Shown: positions 6,416-12,218 of the stretch, one piece after another | Layout of the letters: each line of letters starts with the position of its first letter | How positions within the stretch are numbered: position 1 is the stretch's first letter | Origin: an uncultured Bacteroides sp. | GTDB taxonomy: Bacteria > Bacteroidota > Bacteroidia > Bacteroidales > Bacteroidaceae | Assembly (NCBI GenBank): GCA_900556625.1 | Contig: USPQ01000085.1 | Span: 1 to 12,218 of the forward strand | Length of the DNA stretch: 12,218 nucleotides | Reading direction: 5' to 3' | The notes under the pieces: generated by a model | Databases searched by the model: none | Told to the model about the DNA's origin: nothing | Seen by the model: the letters and a program-made list of their open reading frames with translations, nothing else | Translations under genes and position numbers: made by a program

Positions 6416-7435
6416 CTATTCGACAATTGTCACCCAACCATGCGTATCCGGTTCATCACCGTACTGGATACCCCGCAGCTTGTTGTACAATTTCGTACAA
6501 ATCGGTCCCGGCTTTCCATCCTTGGAGATAACGTATGATTTGCCATTCTCCAGATCATCAATACGTTCAATCGGACTAATAACGGCAGCCGTACCGCAAG
6601 CACCGGCTTCTTCGAACGTAGCCAGTTCTTCTTCCGGAATCGGGCGGCGTTCGACTTTAATTCCCATATCTTCCGCCAACTGCATCAAGCTCTTATTAGT
6701 GATAGAAGGCAGGATAGAAGTTGATTTCGGCGTGATATACGTATTATCTTTAATACCGAAGAAATTGGCAGCACCACATTCATCGATATATTTCTTTTCT
6801 TTTGCATCGAGATAGAACTCGCAAGAGTACCCCAGGTCATGTGCTTTCTTGTTGGCACGAAGACTGGCTGCATAGTTACCACCCACCTTGTAAATACCAG
6901 TTCCATGAGGAGCGGCACGGTCGAATTCACGAATGATTACGTAAGGATTGGTAGAGAAACCACCCTTAAAGTACGGTCCCACGGGAGTCACAAATACCAC
7001 AAACATATATTCGTCAGCCGGATGCACACCCACCTGAGCACTTGTTCCAATCAATAACGGACGGATATAAAGAGAAGCACCTGTCTCATAAGGAGGGATA
7101 AAACGTTCGTTCAGTTTCACAACTTTCAGGATAGCTTCTTTAAAACGTTCGGTAGGAAGCTCCGCCATAAGGATTCCCTGGCAGGTAGATTGCAGACGCG
7201 CCGCATTTTCTTCCAGACGGAAGATACGCACTTTTCCGTCTTTTCCACGGAATGCTTTCAGTCCTTCAAATGCTTCCTGACCATAGTGCAAACAAGTAGC
7301 CGCCATGTGCAAGTTAAGATATTCTTCACTGCTGACTTCCAGTTCACCCCACTTACCATTGCGGAAATTGATTCTCACATTGTAATCTGTCCTCATGTAT
7401 CCAAACGACAGATTCGCCCAGTCTATTTCTTTCAT
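6416..7435 (-). CDS. ilvE: Branched-chain-amino-acid aminotransferase (class IV, PLP-dependent)
   Basis: A 339-residue fold-type IV aminotransferase, which interconverts Leu, Ile or Val and their 2-oxo acids with glutamate/2-oxoglutarate in the cytoplasm. It is of the eukaryotic-like/type II BCAT subgroup, as shown by YGQEAFEGLKAF (51-62), RPLLIGTSAQVGV and the YKVGGNYAAS block (182-191) holding the likely PLP lysine K183. ECGAANFFGI (219-228) includes the family glutamate E219, and GTAA near the C-terminus is the phosphate-binding region. Length matches the 340-365 of the subgroup. The ATG at 7435 gives the normal N-terminus. It follows xseB by 51 bp, with a -7-like box in that gap, and no other ilv or leu gene is nearby, so it looks like a stand-alone copy. 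Confidence 0.94.
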   Translation of the reverse strand: MKEIDWANLSFGYMRTDYNVRINFRNGKWGELEVSSEEYLNLHMAATCLHYGQEAFEGLKAFRGKDGKVRIFRLEENAARLQSTCQGILMAELPTERFKEAILKVVKLNERFIPPYETGASLYIRPLLIGTSAQVGVHPADEYMFVVFVTPVGPYFKGGFSTNPYVIIREFDRAAPHGTGIYKVGGNYAASLRANKKAHDLGYSCEFYLDAKEKKYIDECGAANFFGIKDNTYITPKSTSILPSITNKSLMQLAEDMGIKVERRPIPEEELATFEEAGACGTAAVISPIERIDDLENGKSYVISKDGKPGPICTKLYNKLRGIQYGDEPDTHGWVTIVE

Positions 7436-7474
7436 ATTGTAACGTATTAGTTTATTTTCTTATGCATTGAATTG

Positions 7475-7482
7475 CAAAAATA
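7475..7482 (-). promoter_or_regulatory. Possible internal promoter (-7 box) for ilvE
   Basis: On the - strand the sequence reads TATTTTTG, matching the Bacteroides -7 consensus TAnnTTTG, 39 bases before the ilvE ATG and just after the xseB stop. No convincing -33 TTTG is visible at normal spacing, so this is tentative. Confidence 0.4.
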
Positions 7483-7486
7483 ACCT

Positions 7487-7696
7487 TTATTCTTCAGACT
7501 GTTGCTTTTCTTGCAATAATTTTTCGACTTCGCGATCCGCTTTCGTCAGTTTTTCGGTGCAAAAGGCAATAATTTCATTGGCTTCTTTGATTTTTTCGCT
7601 CAAGATGTCGATATCCAATTCATTATTGTCTATCTGCCTGACAATCTTTTCGAGACGCTCCATAGCGCCGGAGTATGTTTCTTTTTTTGCTGCCAC
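7487..7696 (-). CDS. xseB: Exodeoxyribonuclease VII small subunit
   Basis: A 69-residue helical protein of typical XseB size. The opening MAAKKETYSGAMERLEKIV fits the family N-terminus (KKETY-E-A-M-RLE-IV), and the rest is a charged coiled coil (LDIDILSEKIKEANEIIAFC, then KLTKADREVEKLLQE). Several small subunits coat the helical arm of XseA to form exonuclease VII, which degrades single-stranded DNA. The start is GTG at 7696: an in-frame TAA lies 12-15 bases upstream with no ATG between, and the first internal ATG (residue 12) would remove the conserved start. xseA lies 60 bp upstream, so both subunits are made from the same unit. Confidence 0.93.
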   Translation of the reverse strand: MAAKKETYSGAMERLEKIVRQIDNNELDIDILSEKIKEANEIIAFCTEKLTKADREVEKLLQEKQQSEE

Positions 7697-7756
7697 AGTG
7701 ATATGTATTTAATGGTTGATAATAAAACTCTAAATATACCGGGTTCGGAACGTTCG

Positions 7757-8986
7757 CTACCGGACGGTGGACTGCACTTCTCCTTTCAGAAGCCGGGTGG
7801 TCAACTGATCGCCCGGCTGCAGTAAAGATGCGTCGGTTACCGCTTTCCCATCCTTTAGCGTGATGCTATACCCCCGGCTGAGTAACTTTTCGGGAGAGTT
7901 ATCCGCAACGCGCTGTTGCAATAGTTCCAGCCGGTGCCGCTGACGGGACAGCAAGTTTTGCGTCACCTGCGACAAGTCCTTCCGGGCTGTCAGCAGGGTA
8001 AAACGGGCTTCGGACAGCTTCCTATGAACAAGTGCAGGAATACGGGCTTGCATTGTAACCAGCCTTCTCTGCTCCTGTTCCAGCAAAGTATAAGCTCCTT
8101 GCTGAAGACGGGCGGACAATTCTTCAAGACGTTCCGCCGCCTCTCCTACCCGTTGAATTAAGAGTTCGGCTGCGGCAGTCGGAGTCTTTACACGAGTATG
8201 CGCCACGGAATCGAGCACGGTGTCGTCACGCTCATGTCCGATACCGGTTATGACAGGTAACGGGAACTGCGCACAGGCTGCTGCCAGCAGGTAAGTATCA
8301 AATCCGGATAAATCGGAAGCAGCTCCTCCGCCCCGGATAATCACGACTACATCAAACTCGCTTATACGGGTATTGATACAATCCAAGGCGGCCAAAACGG
8401 ATTCTTCCACCTGATTACCTTGCATCAAAGCCGGAAATAGCTCCGTGTAAAAGAAGAAGCCACCGGAATTATGTTTCAGTTGATGACAGAAGTCGCCGTA
8501 GCCGGCTGCCGTAGCTGAAGAAACAACTGCAATACGTTGGGGAAGAACCGGCATTTCCAGCTCTTTGTTTAACGTCAGTACTCCTTCTTCTTCCAGTTGC
8601 AGCAGTATCTCACGACGGCGACGCGCCATATCTCCCAAGGTATAAGTGGGGTCGATATCGAGTACCGTCAGACTATACCCGTAGAGTTCATGAAATTGCA
8701 CGGTCACCTTGACCAGCACTTTTATTCCCGAAGTGAACAGCTGTCCGGTAGATTCCTCAAAATAAGGTTTCAGCAGACGGTAAATATTATTCCAGATCAT
8801 ACCGCGTGCCTTGGCTACGAGACTATTGCTACGCGGATCCTTTTGTATGAATTCCAGATAGCAATGTCCCGTCGTATTGGAACGAACGTCACTCAGCTCC
8901 GCCTGTATCCAATATTCATCGGGCAAGCACTGCTCCAGGCTGCGGCGAACAAGCGCATTCAGTTCTAAAAGAGAAAGCGAGTCCAT
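7757..8986 (-). CDS. xseA: Exodeoxyribonuclease VII large subunit
   Basis: A 409-residue catalytic subunit of exonuclease VII, a cytoplasmic single-strand DNA exonuclease in repair and DNA clean-up. Residues about 4-105 form the OB-fold DNA-binding domain (SLLELNALVRRSLE at the start, then WIQAELSDVR and HCYLEF). The nuclease core includes VVSSATAAGYGDF, IIRGGGAASDLSGFD (217-230), the catalytic-site block GIGHERDDTVLD (248-259) and KTPTAAAE (267-274). Residues about 280-360 are a long helical coiled-coil arm, and a small C-terminal domain with LSRGYSITLKDGKAV follows. I chose the ATG at 8986 because it gives the normal family N-terminus and follows the upstream protease stop by 2 bp. An ATG at 9028 would overlap that gene by 40 bp. 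The tight spacing suggests translational coupling. Confidence 0.94.
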   Translation of the reverse strand: MDSLSLLELNALVRRSLEQCLPDEYWIQAELSDVRSNTTGHCYLEFIQKDPRSNSLVAKARGMIWNNIYRLLKPYFEESTGQLFTSGIKVLVKVTVQFHELYGYSLTVLDIDPTYTLGDMARRRREILLQLEEEGVLTLNKELEMPVLPQRIAVVSSATAAGYGDFCHQLKHNSGGFFFYTELFPALMQGNQVEESVLAALDCINTRISEFDVVVIIRGGGAASDLSGFDTYLLAAACAQFPLPVITGIGHERDDTVLDSVAHTRVKTPTAAAELLIQRVGEAAERLEELSARLQQGAYTLLEQEQRRLVTMQARIPALVHRKLSEARFTLLTARKDLSQVTQNLLSRQRHRLELLQQRVADNSPEKLLSRGYSITLKDGKAVTDASLLQPGDQLTTRLLKGEVQSTVR

Positions 8987-8988
8987 AA

Positions 8989-10353
8989 TCAACGGCGAGT
9001 GTTTACCGTAGATTGATAAGCTTTCCACAAATCAGGAATGCCGTATCCATATATATTATCGGGGAAAACTGCCCGGTCGCCCGACCGGCGTACCAGTTCG
9101 ATAATCTCTTTTGCAGTCAGCTCCGGACAAGCCTGCCACAGACAAGCCACCATTCCGCACATAATCGGAGAAGAAAAGGAAGTTCCGTTAGCATGGCGCA
9201 AATTACCGTCCGTTCCCATTACATCCGAGCCCAGACCTACGGCAACAACATCCGGCTTCACCCGTCCGTCGGCCGTATTCCCAACAGAAGAGAACGGAGC
9301 CAGAACTCCATATTTGTTCACCGCACCTACGGTTATCACATTCTCCGCATCTCCCGGAGGCGTAATCTTCTTCCACGAACCGGACCCGGAGTTTCCCGCA
9401 CTGCATACTACAACGATTCCCTTATCTGCCGCCTTCGCCGCCTCACGGGACATCAATGCATAATGTCCGTTCAAATCACGATAGCGGTAATTCTTCGTCG
9501 GGTCATCAAATGAATAATACCCGAGAGACGTATTTACCAAATCCACTCCGACACTATCGGCAAATTCGATAGCTGCCGCCCAGTAATCCTGTTCCACCAA
9601 ATTCTCCGAATACTCGTCCTCACTGCGAAGCAACCAATAAGAGGCCTCGGGAGCCGTACCAATCATCACATTCGGCTGATTCATTGCCATACAGGAAAGC
9701 ACGGACATTCCGTGACTGCTCTCTGCATAGATATCGGCTTCCGGATTCACGAAGTCACGAGTACCCAGAATATTGATATTTTTCATTGCCTCTATCTTGT
9801 CAACATTATGAAATCCGGCATCAATAACAGCAATCGTCATCCCCTGCCCCTTGAAGCCTGCTTCATGGAGACGGTCCGCATGGCTCATCTTTATTTGAGT
9901 AATTGCGGGACCGTAAAGGCTGTCCGTACGTAAAGGTTTATTAATCAATGAATCTCTCTCAGAAGCTCGTTTGGCGACACCTCTCCAAACTCTCTCCGTG
10001 GAACGGACGAAGGGTAACCCGGCTATTTCAGCAATCAACATACTGTCATTACAGGAAACAGTGACGAAATTATCCCACTTTCCTGTAACAAGCACATGAA
10101 CACCTTTCTTGCGTATCGCATCCACATATTTCTTACATACCGGCAGGTCAGTAGAATCTATCTCCAATCCCTGTCTTTTTCTCCGTTCAATAGATTTCTT
10201 GGATAAATACATCTCAGGCTTTTGCAAAGAGTAGTCCGTAGCCGCTTTGTCTTTCAGACTAATACGATACTTCAGGGTATCCTCCGGCGTGAATTGCGCA
10301 AAAGTACCCAAACAAATATTCAAGGCAAAAACCAATAATACAAGTTTCTTCAT
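8989..10353 (-). CDS. Secreted S8 (subtilisin-like) serine protease
   Basis: A 454-residue preproprotein. MKKLVLLVFALNICLGTFA is a signal peptide (cleavage before QF). Residues about 20-150 form a propeptide-like region of the Bacteroidota subtilase type, with YSLQKPEMYLSKKSIERR and DLPVCKKYVDAI. The catalytic triad is complete: D178 in TIAVIDAGF, H214 in ESSHGMS, S392 in NGTSFSSP, with oxyanion N321 in SAGNSGS. It ends shortly after the domain (YGYGIPDLWKAY) with no type IX secretion C-terminal domain and no lipobox, so a periplasmic or Sec-exported soluble protease is likely. The substrate is unknown. It sits 22 bp after mnmA and 2 bp before xseA, an unexpected place for an exported protease. 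No dedicated promoter box was seen in the 22-bp gap. Confidence 0.92.
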   Translation of the reverse strand: MKKLVLLVFALNICLGTFAQFTPEDTLKYRISLKDKAATDYSLQKPEMYLSKKSIERRKRQGLEIDSTDLPVCKKYVDAIRKKGVHVLVTGKWDNFVTVSCNDSMLIAEIAGLPFVRSTERVWRGVAKRASERDSLINKPLRTDSLYGPAITQIKMSHADRLHEAGFKGQGMTIAVIDAGFHNVDKIEAMKNINILGTRDFVNPEADIYAESSHGMSVLSCMAMNQPNVMIGTAPEASYWLLRSEDEYSENLVEQDYWAAAIEFADSVGVDLVNTSLGYYSFDDPTKNYRYRDLNGHYALMSREAAKAADKGIVVVCSAGNSGSGSWKKITPPGDAENVITVGAVNKYGVLAPFSSVGNTADGRVKPDVVAVGLGSDVMGTDGNLRHANGTSFSSPIMCGMVACLWQACPELTAKEIIELVRRSGDRAVFPDNIYGYGIPDLWKAYQSTVNTRR

Positions 10354-10375
10354 AAGTTATCTTTGTTTTAATCAA

Positions 10376-11461
10376 TCAAAATCCTTCGTTCTCCAAAATC
10401 ACCAATCCGATTCCTCGTTGCGAAGCAATAAAAGCTCCGCCCAGTACCCGCCTTCCGTCATAGAACACAGCAGATTGTCCGGGGGCAATAGCCGAGGCCG
10501 TTTCAAGAAATCGCACCAACAGTCGTCCATCCGCCAACCGCTTCACCCGGCAAGGCAACGGACGGCTTCGATAACGAATCCTTACCGTCAGATTCTCGCA
10601 TTGGAACAATTCCCGTTCATCCACAATCTTATCTTGCTCCGTCAGCATATAATCCGTCCGCAACTGTTCGGCATCGCCAAGCATTACCGTATTTTTCTGC
10701 GGATTGATTTTCAACACATAAGCCGGTTTGCCCAACGCAATCTCCAGGCCTTTTCGCTGACCGATCGTATAATAGGGCGCACCTTTATGCTGCCCCAACT
10801 TCACTCCTTCGGAATTGACAAACCACCCCGGTCCTATTTCGTTATCCAGTTCCGGGCACTGTTCACGAAGGAAGTCACGGTAATCACCTTTAATAAAGCA
10901 GACTTCCATACTCTCTCCTTCTTTGGACTTGGCTTCGTAGCCTTTATCAGCAAGGTATTCGCGTACTTTCACTTTCGTATAATCCCCCAAAGGGAAAATA
11001 CAACGCCTCAATACATCCTGCCCCAGTTGCCAAAGAAAATAAGACTGGTCTTTCTTGTCATCATCTCCGGCTACTATATAAATATCCCCGTTTCTCTCTT
11101 CCAAGCGGGAATAATGTCCGGTAGCAACCCAGGCACAACCCAGCTTGTCCGCCCACTCCGTCAGGACACGAAACTTAAATAAAGGGTTACACATCACACA
11201 CGGATTCGGCGTACGTCCTTGCTTATACTCGTCTATGAAATTCTTTACGATCGTCTCTTTGAAAGGGATACGCTCATCCGCCACATAATGTTCAATCCCC
11301 ATTTGCGCAGCCAGCTCTCTGGCGTCTTGCGGCTCGTCGCCCCATACACGCATGGTTACTCCTACTATTTCGTATCCTCGCTCCTGTAACATCAGACAAG
11401 TGGCGGTACTGTCAATACCGCCGCTCATTCCGACTAATACTCTTTTATTTCGTTCTTTCAT
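10376..11461 (-). CDS. mnmA: tRNA-specific 2-thiouridylase MnmA
   Basis: A 361-residue ATP-dependent enzyme that thiolates U34 of Lys, Glu and Gln tRNAs in the cytoplasm, receiving sulfur from a persulfide relay. The PP-loop motif GMSGGIDST is at 11-19. The first active-site cysteine lies in TPNPCVMCN (84-92), with C91 aligning to the E. coli catalytic residue and C88 an extra cysteine found in some lineages. The second lies in VCFIKGDYRDFL (C188). ATGHYSRL, DDKKDQSYFLWQLG, YTIGQRKGLEIALG and PGQSAVFY are all family landmarks. The region after TMRVW is about 10 residues shorter than in E. coli. It appears to be the first gene of the - strand cluster. Bacteroides genomes can hold more than one MnmA-like gene, so the exact tRNA target is less certain than the family. 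Confidence 0.92.
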   Translation of the reverse strand: MKERNKRVLVGMSGGIDSTATCLMLQERGYEIVGVTMRVWGDEPQDARELAAQMGIEHYVADERIPFKETIVKNFIDEYKQGRTPNPCVMCNPLFKFRVLTEWADKLGCAWVATGHYSRLEERNGDIYIVAGDDDKKDQSYFLWQLGQDVLRRCIFPLGDYTKVKVREYLADKGYEAKSKEGESMEVCFIKGDYRDFLREQCPELDNEIGPGWFVNSEGVKLGQHKGAPYYTIGQRKGLEIALGKPAYVLKINPQKNTVMLGDAEQLRTDYMLTEQDKIVDERELFQCENLTVRIRYRSRPLPCRVKRLADGRLLVRFLETASAIAPGQSAVFYDGRRVLGGAFIASQRGIGLVILENEGF

Positions 11462-11486
11462 CCGAATTCTGAAAATTATATGGCAA

Positions 11487-11494
11487 CAAATATA
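11487..11494 (-). promoter_or_regulatory. Predicted promoter (-7 box) of mnmA and the - strand cluster
   Basis: The - strand reads TATATTTG, an exact TAnnTTTG match, 25 bases before the mnmA ATG. A short dyad ATTCT-TCGG-AGAAT (11499-11512) lies just upstream, and an AT-rich palindrome (11513-11522) beyond it. No clear -33 TTTG is visible at standard spacing. The remaining gap up to 11614 shows no gene or strong terminator. Confidence 0.55.
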
Positions 11495-11614
11495 CGGGAT
11501 TCTTCGGAGAATATAAATTTATTGCGAACGAAACATCATAGATGTAGAGAATACTATTTTATTGTTCTTCTGAAATATTATTTGTTACTATATCTTTTCA
11601 CAAACTGCTAGTTG

Positions 11615-12218
11615 TCACAAAGTTTGAGGAAACAATTCAGGTTGCTTCAAATTCGGCTGAATAACCCGAACCCAAATTTCTTTACTCGGCAACGAGCGAC
11701 CAGGTAATTGATAACTAATCTGTAACAGATTCTCCGAAATAAATTCAAATTTCAGTTTACTATCTGCTCCTGTTAGTTCCGGATCAGTTATCGATTTAAA
11801 GATTTTTTCAACATAAGTACAGTCAGATGTTTGAGCATAAGTTCCCATTGCCGTTATAACAGCTCTCTCATCCGTTATTGCTAAATGTATATTGAAAAAG
11901 TTCTTATCCGATGATAATATTTTCATATAAGGTCCGGTTTGGATATCAAACTTTCCGTATCCTAAAGGTTCCACATGAGTACAAATTTGCCAGACTCCTT
12001 CCAAAGACGCCTTTATATTCTTATTCACCTTCAGTCCTTCATTTGAAGAGGAAGAATTATTTTCCCCACTCAGTCGGAAACTAACCGGGATAGTATATGA
12101 CACCGGGACTTTCTTCCCTTTTTCTCTACTAGGTACCCATTTTCCTGGAATTCCTTTTACTACTCGAAGCGCTTCCTCGTCCAACAACGGGTCAACTCCT
12201 CGCACAACCTCAAACTGT
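11615..12218 (-). CDS. 3' part of a TonB C-terminal domain protein with a lipocalin-like C-terminus (partial)
   Basis: The frame is open at the right edge; reading in, the first codons give QFEVVRGVDPLLDEEALRVV, the second half of a TonB C-terminal domain, continuing to VSYTIPVSFRL. So a GTG at 12205 is internal, and the true start lies outside. After a Ser/Asn-rich linker (GENNSSSSNEG) comes a domain of about 135 residues beginning SLEGVWQICTHVE, with YMKIL, GTYAQTSDCTYVEKI, LKFEFI and a closing KEIWVRV. This pattern resembles small lipocalin-like Bacteroidota domains such as DUF4488 (low confidence). The missing N-terminal part may be a membrane or M56 protease region as in the left-hand gene, but this cannot be seen. 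The stop is TGA at 11615-11617. Confidence 0.8.
   Translation of the reverse strand, partial: QFEVVRGVDPLLDEEALRVVKGIPGKWVPSREKGKKVPVSYTIPVSFRLSGENNSSSSNEGLKVNKNIKASLEGVWQICTHVEPLGYGKFDIQTGPYMKILSSDKNFFNIHLAITDERAVITAMGTYAQTSDCTYVEKIFKSITDPELTGADSKLKFEFISENLLQISYQLPGRSLPSKEIWVRVIQPNLKQPELFPQTL

Noticed and set aside
7747..7756. 10-base GGAACGTTCG after xseA, also present inverted at 5529-5538
   Set aside because: The core is self-palindromic and short; two copies in 12 kb may be chance and the flanks do not match.
8987..9028. Upstream ATG at 9028 for xseA
   Set aside because: It would overlap the protease gene by 40 bp and add 14 residues not typical of XseA; the ATG at 8986 gives the family N-terminus.
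9013..9513. Two overlapping + strand frames of 141-166 codons opposite the subtilase
   Set aside because: Both are shadows of the conserved catalytic region of the S8 protease and encode nothing recognisable.
10247..11182. 311-codon open frame on the + strand opposite mnmA
   Set aside because: Antisense shadow of a clear MnmA gene; no family motif, and it begins inside the protease gene.
11601..11626. CAAACT/AGTTTG inverted repeat at the end of the right-edge gene
   Set aside because: Only 6 bp with a 14-base loop spanning the stop codon and no T-tract; too weak for a terminator.

Overview
The window looks like chromosomal DNA of a gut Bacteroides-type member of the Bacteroidota. Three things point there: the families present (an M56/BlaR1-like protease carrying TonB C-terminal domains, a long TlpA-type thioredoxin protein with an extra N-terminal region, a Bacteroidota-style subtilase propeptide), the lack of strong Shine-Dalgarno sequences, and several promoter boxes of the Bacteroides form TAnnTTTG a short way upstream of genes. 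No rRNA, tRNA, CRISPR array or intact mobile element was seen.

Left third (1-4273, + strand): a BlaI/MecI-type repressor (42-407) is followed 19 bp later by a BlaR1/M56 membrane metalloprotease (427-2232). This protease has no penicillin-binding sensor; it carries two tandem TonB C-terminal domains separated by a SusC-like TonB-box motif. A long structured hairpin (2241-2296) and a separate promoter precede a secreted TlpA-like thioredoxin-fold protein (2378-4273). The -7 box of the repressor gene lies inside an imperfect palindrome at 1-16, which suggests autoregulation. I read this as an envelope-sensing protease/repressor pair next to a periplasmic redox protein; the signal and regulon are unknown. 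A strong hairpin terminator (4302-4343) closes this half.

Right two thirds (4400-11461, - strand): a convergent, closely spaced housekeeping cluster, read from 11461 downwards: mnmA (tRNA 2-thiouridylase), a secreted S8 subtilisin-like protease, xseA and xseB (exonuclease VII), ilvE (branched-chain aminotransferase), trmB (tRNA m7G46 methyltransferase) and an Mrp/ApbC-like ATPase. xseA begins 2 bp after the protease stop. Internal hairpins lie between ilvE and trmB and between trmB and mrp. A -7-like box before ilvE suggests a secondary promoter.

Right edge (11615-12218, - strand): the 3' part of a gene whose 5' end lies outside the window. It encodes the end of a third TonB C-terminal domain fused to a lipocalin-like C-terminal domain. 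No stretch over 300 bp lacks a gene; the longest gaps are 145 bp (2233-2377), 126 bp (4274-4399), 105 bp (6311-6415) and 153 bp (11462-11614), and their contents are described in the entries.
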